From Pseudomonadota bacterium (lineage in GTDB: Bacteria; Pseudomonadota; Gammaproteobacteria; Berkiellales; Berkiellaceae), in assembly GCA_018242045.1 (NCBI GenBank), contig JAFECR010000006.1, forward strand, positions 23,435-68,407: a stretch of 44,973 nucleotides of DNA. The letters run 5' to 3'. Under the pieces are notes generated by a model, which saw nothing but the letters and a program-made list of their open reading frames with translations, was not told the origin of the DNA and ran no database searches. The translations under genes and the position numbers were made by a program. This document shows positions 6,655-15,837 of the stretch, piece after piece (within the stretch, counting starts at the first letter, position 1; each line of letters opens with the position of its first letter).

Positions 6655-6972
6655 TTAATAACCTTCTTTTTTACTCTTTTCCCAGGGTAATTTAGGCTCA
6701 TCAACCAAATATTGTTCACGATATTGTCTTACTTCAGCATCACTAATATCACCGGGATAGCACTTAATTTCTCCAGGATAAACACTATAGGCGCTATGAT
6801 CGCCACAGGTGTCTTTGCGTTTATCAACACTATAAGGGCAAGGACAATCACCCTCATAGGCACTGATATTTCCAGAAATAATTAAATCTCTGACGCCCCC
6901 ATCAGAAAGTGGTTTTGAGGCCAAGACATTCATCGGTAAGAGGACAATGATAACAAGGTACAACTGTTTCAA
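6655..6972 (-). CDS. Small secreted Cys-rich protein (CPCPYS motif)
   Basis: 105 residues, TTG start at 6970-6972 with AGAGGA about 7 bases upstream. Signal peptide LYLVIIVLLPMNVLAS, then VRDLIISGNISAYEGDCPCP, TCGDHSAYS, IKCYPGDISDAEVRQYREQY. It aligns through the whole mature core with the downstream gene, from which it is separated by 18 bases, so the pair is a tandem duplication and probably an operon. Four conserved cysteines suggest two disulfides. The function is unknown; the location is periplasmic or extracellular. Confidence 0.7.
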   Translation of the reverse strand: MKQLYLVIIVLLPMNVLASKPLSDGGVRDLIISGNISAYEGDCPCPYSVDKRKDTCGDHSAYSVYPGEIKCYPGDISDAEVRQYREQYLVDEPKLPWEKSKKEGY

Positions 6973-7069
6973 GATAATCCTCTGTCGTTAAGGACTTTCC
7001 TAAAACATATCACAAAAATGATAGGATTTATTTTCACTAAAAAAAGGGATAGCTTGTTGCCTTTTACAG

Positions 7070-7372
7070 TCAGCGCATTACAAGGGGTATTGATTTGGGG
7101 GCCATTTTCAAGCCAAAACCACCGCCTAGTATTGCTGCAGCAAAGAGTAAAGGAGGATTTGATGTCACAACACTTACCATCAATGACAATCCCATTGCAC
7201 CAGCGATTAAACCCAAAATTCTGGCATCAGCAAGTATTGTCGCTTGCATATACTCATTTCTTTGTTCTTGAGGCAATTGCTCCAGAATTAACGCAAAATC
7301 ATATTCTGAAGTAGTTGAAAACCCGCCTGCTGCCCCTATGTCATGGCATTCAATAAAAGTTAATATTCTCAT
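7070..7372 (-). CDS. Small hydrophobic protein with a bacteriocin-type leader
   Basis: About 100 residues from ATG 7370-7372 (GAG 7 bases upstream; a TTG four codons earlier is less likely). The N-terminus MRILTFIECHDIGAAGG has Leu4, Glu8 and Ile12 followed by G-A-A-G-G, the same register as the other two leader peptides in the window, with cleavage possible after the GA or the GG. The remainder has a polar part (EQLPQEQRNEY) and a long Gly/Ala-rich hydrophobic region (ILGLIAGAMGLSLMV; LLFAAAILGGGFGL). It lies upstream of the two secreted Cys-rich genes on the same strand. The opposite-strand frame over the same bases lacks any family feature and is rejected. Confidence 0.55.
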   Translation of the reverse strand: MRILTFIECHDIGAAGGFSTTSEYDFALILEQLPQEQRNEYMQATILADARILGLIAGAMGLSLMVSVVTSNPPLLFAAAILGGGFGLKMAPKSIPLVMR

Positions 7373-7434
7373 CTTAAAACTCAATAGAAAATTTTTGATA
7401 TTTTACTATGAATGAGGTTTTTAACCAACTTTAA

Positions 7435-8382
7435 TTAGGCTGCTTGCCAACCAAAAGGGAGGACTTTCGCGATATCTGTTTCTTGCAATTTGAACATCAG
7501 TAATCTGTCAACACCTAAAGCAACGCCAGCACAAGGACCAAATCCAACTTGCATTGCTCCTAGCAAATTTTCATCCATGGCAATAACAGGCAAACCCAGT
7601 TTTTGTCGCTTTTGATTATTTTCTTTAAACCGCTCGCGCAGTACCATTGCATTTTCAAGCTCATGATAGCCATTAGCAAGCTCAACGCCGTGATAATATA
7701 ATTCAAAACGCTCTGCAACTTCAAAATCATGTCCTGGCATGTAACGTGTTTTTGCAAGACTTGCTTGCGAGGCCGGAAAATCAATGATCATTTGTGGTTG
7801 TGATAAACCTAAAGACGGCTCAATGCCATGGCTCATCAACAAATCTAACCAACCATCCTTATCCATTTCAGGTAGCAGCCTTTTATCTACCCATTGATGC
7901 GAAATCGCCAGCTGTTGCAATGTTTCAATGGTTACTTGATGCGGACAAATATTAAAATATTTTGCAAAAATTTCACCATAAGTTGTGACTGAAATGCTTT
8001 GAATTCCTAATAAAACTTGCAGCAATTCAAAAACTTCTTCCATTAATTGAAGATGATCCCAATTGGGTCTGTACCATTCAAGCATGGTAAATTCGGGATT
8101 GTGTCGCTGACCGAGTTCCGCTTCTCTAAAAGCTTTACCAAGATAATAAATAGGACCACAACCTTGGGCCAGTAATCGCTTCATGGCATATTCAGGAGAT
8201 GTTTGTAGGTAACGATCACCGATGTTGAAAGAAGCTAAATGTACATCACTTACAGTGTGTTGACATAACAAAGGCGTGTCGACTTCCATGACAGCTCTTG
8301 CTGCAAAAAAATGACGGATGTCTTGCAAAAATTTTGCTCTTTCTTGCAAATTTGCCAAAGTTGCAGTGGATTGCCAGCTCAT
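7435..8382 (-). CDS. epmA: EF-P--(R)-beta-lysine ligase EpmA (PoxA/GenX)
   Basis: Truncated lysyl-tRNA-synthetase-like enzyme that activates (R)-beta-lysine with ATP and attaches it to Lys34 of EF-P. The 315 residues match the catalytic-domain-only length; there is no anticodon-binding domain. Class II motifs are visible: motif 2 region [19 protein letters not shown], then TMLEWYRP, and motif 3 [16 protein letters not shown] near the C-terminus; [10 protein letters not shown] is the LysRS-type substrate segment. The start overlaps the efp stop by ATGA, so it is translationally coupled to its substrate's gene. Divergent epmB 70 bp away from efp completes the pathway. Confidence 0.95.
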   Translation of the reverse strand: MSWQSTATLANLQERAKFLQDIRHFFAARAVMEVDTPLLCQHTVSDVHLASFNIGDRYLQTSPEYAMKRLLAQGCGPIYYLGKAFREAELGQRHNPEFTMLEWYRPNWDHLQLMEEVFELLQVLLGIQSISVTTYGEIFAKYFNICPHQVTIETLQQLAISHQWVDKRLLPEMDKDGWLDLLMSHGIEPSLGLSQPQMIIDFPASQASLAKTRYMPGHDFEVAERFELYYHGVELANGYHELENAMVLRERFKENNQKRQKLGLPVIAMDENLLGAMQVGFGPCAGVALGVDRLLMFKLQETDIAKVLPFGWQAA

Positions 8383-8945
8383 TTTACACGCGAAACATAT
8401 TCACCCGTGCGGGTATCAACTTTAACAGTTTCGCCGATGGATAAAAATAAAGGGACACGAACCACAGCGCCTGTTTCCAAGGTAGCAGGTTTAGTACCAC
8501 CACCTGAAGTATCTCCCCTTAAGCCCGGATCGGTATCGACAATGGTGAGTGTCACAAAATTAGGCGGAGCAACAATTAAAGGCTGACCATTCCATAAGGT
8601 GACGATGCATATATCTTGCTCTTTTAACCACTTAGCAGCATCTCCTACAGTGGAGGCATTCATTTCATGCTGTTCATAGGTCTCTTGCATCATAAAGTGC
8701 CAATGCTCACCATCGTTGTAAAGATATTGCATTTCTACATCTAAGACGTCTGCTGCCTCAACCGTATCTCCAGATTTAAAGGTTTTTTCTAAGACACGAC
8801 CGGTCTTTAAGTTTCTCAACTTAACTCTATTAAACGCTTGACCTTTACCTGGTTTGACATACTCGTTTTCAATAATGGCGCACGGATCGCCTTCATACAT
8901 AATCTTTACGCCGCTTTTAAATTCATTTGTACTATAAGTCGCCAT
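8379..8945 (-). CDS. efp: Elongation factor P
   Basis: Rescues ribosomes stalled at polyproline. 188 residues, the normal EF-P length, with three beta-barrel domains: KOW-like N-domain (1-65), OB domain (66-130) and C-terminal OB domain ending [12 protein letters not shown]. The modification site is Lys34 in VKPGKGQA, the context used for beta-lysylation, in agreement with epmA (ATGA overlap downstream) and epmB (divergent). The intergenic region of 70 bp towards epmB must hold both promoters; I could not assign clear hexamers. Confidence 0.97.
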   Translation of the reverse strand: MATYSTNEFKSGVKIMYEGDPCAIIENEYVKPGKGQAFNRVKLRNLKTGRVLEKTFKSGDTVEAADVLDVEMQYLYNDGEHWHFMMQETYEQHEMNASTVGDAAKWLKEQDICIVTLWNGQPLIVAPPNFVTLTIVDTDPGLRGDTSGGGTKPATLETGAVVRVPLFLSIGETVKVDTRTGEYVSRVK

Positions 8946-9015
8946 ATATCACCCATGGATTATGTTATTTTTTTGTGTATGATCGCTTGTCCAATTGGAT
9001 TGATCTGAGAACAGC

Positions 9016-10035
9016 ATGGCGATCATACCCCAACCTACCCTTTTACAACAATCTAAAACATGGCAGCAAGCACTTACAGAGATGATTACCTGCCCTTTAA
9101 CCCTATTAGCTAAATTAGATCTTTGTCCCCAACAACTTCCCTGGCAGTGGGATCCTAATTTTGGCCTGCGCGTGAGTGAGAGTTTTGTTCAGCGCATGCA
9201 AAAGGGAAACCCGCACGATCCCTTACTACGTCAAGTTTTGTCTATCAAGGCTGAAAGTCATTTAGTTAACAATTATTCATCAGATCCACTCAAAGAGTCG
9301 GAATTTAATCCTGTACCAGGGCTTTTACATAAATTTGAAAGCCGTGTGCTATTTACGTTTACGTCAAGTTGCGCTATTCATTGTCGCTATTGCTTTAGAC
9401 GTCATTTTCCCTATCAAAATAACAACCCGGGTAAAAAAGGTTGGCAACAAGCATTTGAGTATATTGAAAAACATCCTCAAATCATTGAAGTTATCTTAAG
9501 TGGCGGCGATCCTTTAATGGCGCAAGATGATACGATAGCTTTATTTATAAAAATGTTGGCCAAACTTCCTCAAATTAAGTTGCTGCGATTTCACACGCGA
9601 CTGCCTGTGGTTATCCCTGAACGTATTTGTCATAGCCTGATTAAAGTGTTGAGCTCAAGCCCCATTCCGATAATCTTTGTTTATCACATCAATCATCCTC
9701 ATGAAATCAATCAAGCTATCGCCAATGGGGTGGCTCATTTAAAAGCATCCGGCATTACAGTGTTAAATCAAAGTGTGTTACTACACGGTGTTAATGATGA
9801 CTTTGATTGCCTTAAAAAGCTATCTTTTGCTTTGTTTGATGCTGGGATCTTACCTTATTACATCAACCTGTTAGACGCTGTGCAAGGGGCAAGTCATTTT
9901 GCTGTTTCAAGCAACAAAGCCAAAATGCTACAACAAGCACTGCGAAATTCTCTACCTGGTTATCTTGTCCCTAAATTTGTTCAAGAAATTCCTCATCGCT
10001 CAAGCAAAACACCTCTAGATCTTGTTGAGAACTAG
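9016..10035 (+). CDS. epmB: EF-P beta-lysylation protein EpmB (lysine 2,3-aminomutase family)
   Basis: Radical-SAM, PLP-dependent aminomutase converting (S)-alpha-lysine to (R)-beta-lysine for EpmA. 339 residues. The iron-sulfur motif is CAIHCRYCFRRHFPY (Cys119, Cys123, Cys126), followed by SGGDPLM for SAM binding. The C-terminal SKTPLDL carries the likely PLP lysine (Lys331). Unlike fermentative lysine aminomutases it lacks long extensions, which fits EpmB. It is divergent from efp-epmA. The third enzyme, hydroxylase EpmC, is not in the window and is often absent outside enterics. Confidence 0.95.
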   Translation: MAIIPQPTLLQQSKTWQQALTEMITCPLTLLAKLDLCPQQLPWQWDPNFGLRVSESFVQRMQKGNPHDPLLRQVLSIKAESHLVNNYSSDPLKESEFNPVPGLLHKFESRVLFTFTSSCAIHCRYCFRRHFPYQNNNPGKKGWQQAFEYIEKHPQIIEVILSGGDPLMAQDDTIALFIKMLAKLPQIKLLRFHTRLPVVIPERICHSLIKVLSSSPIPIIFVYHINHPHEINQAIANGVAHLKASGITVLNQSVLLHGVNDDFDCLKKLSFALFDAGILPYYINLLDAVQGASHFAVSSNKAKMLQQALRNSLPGYLVPKFVQEIPHRSSKTPLDLVEN

Positions 10036-10128
10036 ATGAGTAGCTGTACTGTTTTTTTCTTTAGAGGGCTCAAGCTTTAGCCATTTTGTCCGATGATGCA
10101 TTAAGGACTCATCTATAATGAAGTCGAT

Positions 10129-11841
10129 ATGAATTACGTCATCGGAAAATCAGGCTTGACCCTGCCCGCACAGACAGGAAAAATGTCTAAGAAGCGTGAA
10201 ATTTCTGTCACCATTATTGACAATTGGCGTCGTCAATTATCTTTGTCAGATGTTTCGTCAACCGCAAAAGAACTGTTCATTATGCTAAAAGATAGCCATC
10301 AGGCCCACATTTCTTATCAAGAAAGATTTGCGATTTTATCTTTATTGCGTCCTACCTTAAGATATGTATGTCAATCTTTACAAAAATACTTTGAAAATAA
10401 AGAAGTGCTGAATGAGCAACAAATTCCTATTGCTGATTTAGTAAATGCATTACAAATTGAAATGATAAATGGCTATAAGCTCATTATCGAAGAGACCACA
10501 AAACACTTTTTTTATAATCGTAAAATACTAATTACTTCTATGCAAAGTGCCATGACAGCCTGCAGTAAACTGATTTTTCATGCCTTTGAGCAACATCGCA
10601 GCGTACCACCAGGCATTTGGTTAGAACTTCATTCTCTTTTTAATTTTGCTAAGAAAAAGAGGATTGCGAATAAAATGCTCAAAAGATTTTTAACCTGGCA
10701 ATGTCGGTTTCGCACATTAACAGATATCTATAAGCATTGTTTATTATTTTCGATTGCAAACCCAACCAACTTAAGACGAGCGCAAATCATTCAAATGCTG
10801 TATGCTTTAGAATCCTGGGCACCTTTGCTTACGTTTGTTGAGAAAGATGATAATAAATCCTGTCTATATGTGATAGATCGACTTCAAGATTTGCCACCTC
10901 AATATATAGGCATTTTTAGCGATCAAGCTTTATCTTGTTATTACATAAATCTAGAAAAAATAAATGACCGAATATCGAAATTGCTTACTTTATATAACAA
11001 TAATAAGCACGAAAAAGCAGCAAAGAAATTTTCATCTGCTGAATTAGCACTGCCAATAGAATATTTAGAGAATATTTTAAATACTTGGCAAAGTATAAGG
11101 CAAAGAGCAAGCGGGCGCCAAGAAAAACATGACACGATTTCAGTCTGCTTTGGGATCACAGATTGCCATTGGTTTTTAAAACAAATTCCTCTCATCACGC
11201 TTGATAATGAAACACAAACTAGCACAAAAAACGTTGATATTGACATTGACATTGACATCGATATCAATGCCCTACCCATGCCAGGAACTTCTCGTGCACC
11301 AACAACGCCCGTTCTTTTTAACTGCGAAATTATTAACCTCAGCGAAACGGGTTGTCGTTTAAAATTGCTTGACACCATTCCTTCTAAATTACAAACTGGA
11401 GAAATTATTGGAATGGAGCTTGATGCTATCAATAGAAAATGGTCTTTTGGCGCCATTCGATGGCTTAAAACTGATCAGGATTCATCGATGATGTTGGGTA
11501 TAGAATTACTAGGATCTCAAGCTATCCCCGTCAAAACGAGAATCGCAGAAACAACTACTTCTTACTTTGTACCCACTTTATTACTTGCCGCAATACCAAA
11601 CCAACAAAAACCAATGCGCCTTATCGCCCCGCCATTACCTTTTAAAACAGGCAATGAACTTGAAATAGAATATAATGATAATACTTACGCAGCTAATTTA
11701 GAAAAATCCTACTCCTCTTCCTCCAGCTATCATGAATTTGGTATTGTCTTTCCCTTTAAACAAATTGAATTTCCAGAACATCAGGGCGATCTATATAACC
11801 CAAAGATTTCAGAAACTAAGAACCAAAATTTACACAAATAA
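10129..11841 (+). CDS. 570-residue protein with a C-terminal PilZ-like domain
   Basis: The first 360 residues are helical and unrecognised (WRRQLSLSDV..., ERFAILSLLRP, a long run with many Tyr/Trp/Leu). About residues 390-470 read like a PilZ beta-barrel: CEIINLSETGCRLKL matches the D/N-x-S-x-x-G motif, and GAIRWLK...MLGIELLG matches the later strands. The upstream RxxxR c-di-GMP-binding motif is not evident, so this may be a non-binding PilZ or a relative. A (DI)n tract separates the two parts. The ATG at 10129 is weakly supported; ATG 10183 (after AGGA) is an alternative. It is probably cytoplasmic; a link to surface or pilus control is inference. Confidence 0.6.
   Translation: MNYVIGKSGLTLPAQTGKMSKKREISVTIIDNWRRQLSLSDVSSTAKELFIMLKDSHQAHISYQERFAILSLLRPTLRYVCQSLQKYFENKEVLNEQQIPIADLVNALQIEMINGYKLIIEETTKHFFYNRKILITSMQSAMTACSKLIFHAFEQHRSVPPGIWLELHSLFNFAKKKRIANKMLKRFLTWQCRFRTLTDIYKHCLLFSIANPTNLRRAQIIQMLYALESWAPLLTFVEKDDNKSCLYVIDRLQDLPPQYIGIFSDQALSCYYINLEKINDRISKLLTLYNNNKHEKAAKKFSSAELALPIEYLENILNTWQSIRQRASGRQEKHDTISVCFGITDCHWFLKQIPLITLDNETQTSTKNVDIDIDIDIDINALPMPGTSRAPTTPVLFNCEIINLSETGCRLKLLDTIPSKLQTGEIIGMELDAINRKWSFGAIRWLKTDQDSSMMLGIELLGSQAIPVKTRIAETTTSYFVPTLLLAAIPNQQKPMRLIAPPLPFKTGNELEIEYNDNTYAANLEKSYSSSSSYHEFGIVFPFKQIEFPEHQGDLYNPKISETKNQNLHK
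11235..11264 (+). repeat. Five 6-bp GAYATY coding repeats
   Basis: GATATT/GACATT/GACATC-type hexamers encode Asp-Ile five times in the linker before the PilZ-like domain. Such a tract can change length by slippage without breaking the frame. Confidence 0.85.
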
Positions 11842-11945
11842 CCCTCCTGCAACCTCTTTTTCTTAAAAGTTGATATACACATTTATTTCTACAATGCTGG
11901 TTGGCAAATATTTGAACTTTTTTTGTTTAAGAAGGTCCTATCGTT

Positions 11946-11975
11946 ATGCCTCTAAATAGAGATAAAATATGCTAG
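11946..11975 (+). promoter_or_regulatory. Nine-codon leader ORF overlapping the ankyrin gene start
   Basis: GAAGG (11931-11935) lies 10 bases before an ATG at 11946 that opens a nine-codon ORF (MPLNRDKIC) ending in TAG at 11973-11975. The ATG of the 1155-residue ankyrin gene (11969-11971) lies inside its last codons in another frame. Since the large gene has no comparable ribosome site, its translation may depend on termination and re-initiation. An annotation or frameshift artefact at the start is the alternative. Confidence 0.4.
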
Positions 11976-14900
11976 GCCCCAATAAAAGCATCCTTATATT
12001 TCAGAATCTTGAAAAAATCAGAATGACGATTTACAAAAATAAGAAAGCAGACGTAAGTACGTATATACAGGCCTTACAAGAATATTTACCCGACAAAAAA
12101 GATCTCGAAGAAATAAATTTGTTTTGCACCACTCAGAAAAATGAAAAACTACCCTTATCTGAAGAAGAAAAAGTAAAGATTCAAAACCATCTTGAAAAAA
12201 CCGTACCTAATTTCAACAAATCAATTTATAGCCCCCAAGTGTATACCTTCTTGTTACCTTACGCCAAGTTAATGTATTCTGCTGAGCAAAAAGGAATCGC
12301 TGAAGAACACGCCTATAAATTATCTGTTGTATTTGAAAATGAAATCCAAGCCTTAAACTATTTAAATACCCAAAAAGACATTGCAGATCCAATGTATAAC
12401 TCATGTCAGTTTGCTTTGCCACAAGGTAAATTTAGTCTAGATGTTTGGCGAAAATTGAGTGGAAAATTCTTTGAAGAAAAACAATTTCGTGATCAAATTT
12501 TACCACAAGCTGCAGACATTGAATTTTTAATACGTTCGTTAACAAAAAAGCAAAAAGTTTCCCCCGAAGCTGTAAAAAAAGCAACCGATGAAATCTCCAA
12601 AATCAACGTTGCTTTTAAAAAATTAAGAAGACATCATGCTAAGCTCAAACCTGAAGAAGAAAAAGAGTATCAAAACTTATTAATACAATTATCTGAAAAA
12701 CGAGAAGCGCTTACTCAACTTGGTCTGCCATTTTCTCATAATCTAACATTAGTCGCTTTAGAAGCCTTTAGGGAGAAACATGCTATTATGGCATCTAAGG
12801 CTTTAGAGTTTTTTTTAAATAATGGATTAACTAAGAAAGATTACACTAAATTTGTGGCGCTTGAAAGAAAGGATGATCCTATCAAAATTCCTGATATTAA
12901 ATTATCTGGAGAAACCATCGGACATCCTAATTACTATTTTATGAAGATCCCTGTTTTAGACGAGCTTCATGCAGCTAGAGCGGCGTGCTTAGGCAAATTA
13001 ACTAAAAATTGCCAATCTTTGTCGGGAGAGGCGGGTGAACCATGCGTTACTCATGGTTTGACTAGTCTTTTTGGGGGGTTTTATGTCCTTTGTAAAGGAG
13101 ATAGTGAAAATCCCAAAATCTCTGATGAATTAGTAGCACAATCATGGACATGGCGCAGCAAAAAAAATGCCATTGTTTTTGATTCAATTGAAAGTCCATT
13201 CTTTAATAACCCAGATACTTTTAAGGTGATTAAAGATTTCTATACTCATGTTGCTTATCAACTTGCTGTACTTGGGCACACAGATAAAGTCGCTTACGGT
13301 ATAAGCGGTGGTGGTAAAGTTACTGATATTGGCATACCCTATTTAAGCTCATATGAGGAATTTGTTGATTATAATGCCAAAAATGATTCATCAAGCCAAT
13401 TGGTACTATTTGATAAAAATTATCCTGACTTTTATTGGTATGATGTGCATCAAGGATCTATGACACCTACAGAATTAATGATAACCCAAGCAATGGAATC
13501 GTCAATGCCATTGATGGACAATAAAATACTTGTGGCTGCATTAAATTGGGCTATTCTTGCTAACAAAGACAAGTTAATTAGTAAAATAAAAACGTTGGCT
13601 GAAAAATATAATCGTATAAAAGAAATTGAGGCGATTATAGCATCAACCAAGTTTTACTATACTAGCAATCCTAAAGATATTAACAAAATATTATCCTTAA
13701 TTGAAGAAAAAACGCTTTATATTAATTCTGTTAATGCTAATCTTCAAACGCCTTTAATGCTGGCATTAAACTCAAACTCAGATATCGCTTTGAAACTGAT
13801 TGCAAAAGGGGCTGATATCAATCTTAGAACAAATAAGGGCGAGACCATGCTTATGTTGGCTGCTATGAGTGGTTATAAAGACGTTGTGTTAAATTTATTG
13901 GAAAACGGTGCTGATATTAATGCAAAAGGAGACTTTGCGACGGCTTTATTCATTGCTATTCTTCATAAAAAAAATGAAGTCGTAAAAATCCTAATTGAAA
14001 AAGGGGCTGACATAAATATCAACTTTCCACCTAATTACCTTACTGCGCTAATGCTTGCTATTCAAACGAATCAAAGCGACATTGCGTTACAGTTTATAGA
14101 AAAAGGGGCAGATATCCACGCTAAAGCAGCCAATGGCATGACGGCTTTGTTCTTTGCTGCTCAATATGGTCTTTTAGATGTTGCGCAAAAACTCATTGAA
14201 AAAAATGCGGATGTTACAATAAAATCTAGTCTTAAAATGACCCCATTGAGTATGGCAGCAAAATTTAATCACAGCCAACTTATTTTAGAATTTCTTAAAA
14301 AAGACAATGATATTGAAATCAAGGATGATGATGGTAACACACCACTTACCTTAGCGATTATAAATAAAGCCCCCGCTGCAGCTTTAACCTTAATAGAAAA
14401 AGGCGCTAATGTAAATTGCCTTGACAATGAAGGTACTTCATTGCTTTTTTTAGCCATTAAACATAAATTGTTTGATGTTTGTAAGGCACTTATTGCAAAA
14501 AGTGTTAAAATTAATGTTAAAGATAAATATGGCAATACACCTTTAATGCTAGTAATTAAAAATAAATTTCCAATGGAAATTATCTTAAAGTTAATTGAAG
14601 AAAGCGATATTAATGCCAAAAATTTGGATAACGATACTGCGCTCATGAACTCATTAGAAACAAGCCAGCTTGAGATTGCGCAAAAGCTTATGGCCAAAGG
14701 AGCTGATGTTAATATTACTAATTTGTTTGGTTCAACACCGTTGACATACGCTATCCAAGAAAACTTCAGCGAATTAATCCCGGAATTGATAGAAAAAAGC
14801 AATGTCAATGTCAAAACAAGCACGGGTAGAACCCCTTTAATGTTAGCAGCCCAATATAATCATATAGATTATGCCAAAAAGCTAATTGCCAAGGGAGCAG

Positions 14901-15436
14901 ATATAAATGCTAAAAACGACTTTGGCGAAACAGCAAAAATGATAGCCGCTAAAGCAGGTCATGAGGAATTTATTTCAGCAATAAACCAAAAGTATTCTGA
15001 AGGACGTTCAAAAAGTTTAACGACGCTATATGCAAACACTAAAGAACCAAAAATGCCTTTAGCATTGGAACAAATGATAGCGGATGATAACACTGAAGGA
15101 TTAAAAGAGTTATTAGAAACAATGGACCCTAATTCCTTTTTCACGATTAATCAGCAAAATCGCACGCTATTAATGCATGCTTGCGAGAAAAGTGCCCTCA
15201 AGGTAGTGACTATGTTAATTGAGCAAGGTGCAAACGTTAATAAAATGGATGCCAACGACGATCGCGCCGTTTCATACGCTATTCGATCGAATAACCCAGC
15301 TATTCTTAATTTATTAGTAAAACACAATGCTATTTTGGATTATAAAAATAAAGACAACAAAACACCCAGTGAGCTTGCAGCAGGGAATACGGCTATGCAA
15401 AACTTACTGAAACCCAAACCCACATTTTTATTGTAA
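11969..15436 (+). CDS. Large ankyrin-repeat protein, candidate secreted effector
   Basis: 1155 residues. The first 580 are a non-repeat region: charged helices to about 300, then a denser, enzyme-like core near 305-505 with KIPVLDELHAARAACLGKL, GEPCVTHGLTSLFGGFYVL, WTWRSKKNAIVFDSIES and VAYGISGGGKVTDIGIPYL, which I cannot assign to a family. From about 590 to 1010 run thirteen ankyrin units ending in GAD(I/V)N-type turns, most about 33 residues; after a linker, two to three more lie near 1057-1150. No signal peptide. The C-terminal residues (KPKPTFLL) are hydrophobic, a loose match to Dot/Icm-type signals. Neighbouring genes give no operon context. Host protein binding through the ankyrins is the likely role (inference). 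Confidence 0.8.
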   Translation: MLGPNKSILIFQNLEKIRMTIYKNKKADVSTYIQALQEYLPDKKDLEEINLFCTTQKNEKLPLSEEEKVKIQNHLEKTVPNFNKSIYSPQVYTFLLPYAKLMYSAEQKGIAEEHAYKLSVVFENEIQALNYLNTQKDIADPMYNSCQFALPQGKFSLDVWRKLSGKFFEEKQFRDQILPQAADIEFLIRSLTKKQKVSPEAVKKATDEISKINVAFKKLRRHHAKLKPEEEKEYQNLLIQLSEKREALTQLGLPFSHNLTLVALEAFREKHAIMASKALEFFLNNGLTKKDYTKFVALERKDDPIKIPDIKLSGETIGHPNYYFMKIPVLDELHAARAACLGKLTKNCQSLSGEAGEPCVTHGLTSLFGGFYVLCKGDSENPKISDELVAQSWTWRSKKNAIVFDSIESPFFNNPDTFKVIKDFYTHVAYQLAVLGHTDKVAYGISGGGKVTDIGIPYLSSYEEFVDYNAKNDSSSQLVLFDKNYPDFYWYDVHQGSMTPTELMITQAMESSMPLMDNKILVAALNWAILANKDKLISKIKTLAEKYNRIKEIEAIIASTKFYYTSNPKDINKILSLIEEKTLYINSVNANLQTPLMLALNSNSDIALKLIAKGADINLRTNKGETMLMLAAMSGYKDVVLNLLENGADINAKGDFATALFIAILHKKNEVVKILIEKGADININFPPNYLTALMLAIQTNQSDIALQFIEKGADIHAKAANGMTALFFAAQYGLLDVAQKLIEKNADVTIKSSLKMTPLSMAAKFNHSQLILEFLKKDNDIEIKDDDGNTPLTLAIINKAPAAALTLIEKGANVNCLDNEGTSLLFLAIKHKLFDVCKALIAKSVKINVKDKYGNTPLMLVIKNKFPMEIILKLIEESDINAKNLDNDTALMNSLETSQLEIAQKLMAKGADVNITNLFGSTPLTYAIQENFSELIPELIEKSNVNVKTSTGRTPLMLAAQYNHIDYAKKLIAKGADINAKNDFGETAKMIAAKAGHEEFISAINQKYSEGRSKSLTTLYANTKEPKMPLALEQMIADDNTEGLKELLETMDPNSFFTINQQNRTLLMHACEKSALKVVTMLIEQGANVNKMDANDDRAVSYAIRSNNPAILNLLVKHNAILDYKNKDNKTPSELAAGNTAMQNLLKPKPTFLL

Positions 15437-15567
15437 TAATAATAATGCTCATTTTTATCGAACTTTCCGATTATTGGTCACTTTATGAGGATAAGCGATT
15501 GTTTCACAGCTATCTTAAGTCAGCACAAAATGATAAAGTTAGCTGAATTTTATATAGGAGTTTAACA

Positions 15568-15837
15568 ATGCGAAGCCTCAATCAGGCAGAATCTGCTTTG
15601 GTTACTGGAAGTGCCTTTATCGAAGGTTGGGCAACTGATGACTTTATTGTTGCAGGTGCGCTGATAGGCTTTGCAGGCGCCTATAGCTTAGGTTATTACG
15701 CAAGACGCACTTATAGCATGCAATGCATTTCCTTACAGGAAGCGGCCCGCTGTGTTCTTTTCACTGCAGGGCAAGCCGCTGTCTATGGATTAATTTTTGA
15801 CGGACTTTGGGCAATCAGCAATAATGTTTTTAGTTAG
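15568..15837 (+). CDS. Small hydrophobic protein with a bacteriocin-type leader
   Basis: 89 residues; AGGAG lies 8 bases before the ATG. The N-terminus [15 protein letters not shown] places Leu4, Glu8, Val12 and Gly14 exactly as in the MxxLxxxExxxVSGG-type leader, with Ser replacing the final Gly. The rest has two hydrophobic stretches ([38 protein letters not shown]) and two cysteines, and could span or insert into a membrane. Its 3' end overlaps the end of convergent parC by 4 bases. No exporter or immunity gene is adjacent. A small membrane protein unrelated to bacteriocins remains possible. Confidence 0.55.
   Translation: MRSLNQAESALVTGSAFIEGWATDDFIVAGALIGFAGAYSLGYYARRTYSMQCISLQEAARCVLFTAGQAAVYGLIFDGLWAISNNVFS

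Noticed and set aside
7018..7314. Plus-strand ORF of 98 codons
   Set aside because: It lies opposite the leader-bearing protein at 7070-7372, has no ribosome site and no family features.
10941..11456. Minus-strand ORF of 171 codons inside the PilZ-like gene
   Set aside because: Shadow of the plus-strand gene, including the reversed Asp-Ile tract read as Met/Ser repeats.
14269..14823. Minus-strand ORF of 184 codons inside the ankyrin gene
   Set aside because: It is the reverse complement of the regular ankyrin repeats; Leu/Ile/Ser-rich shadow composition.
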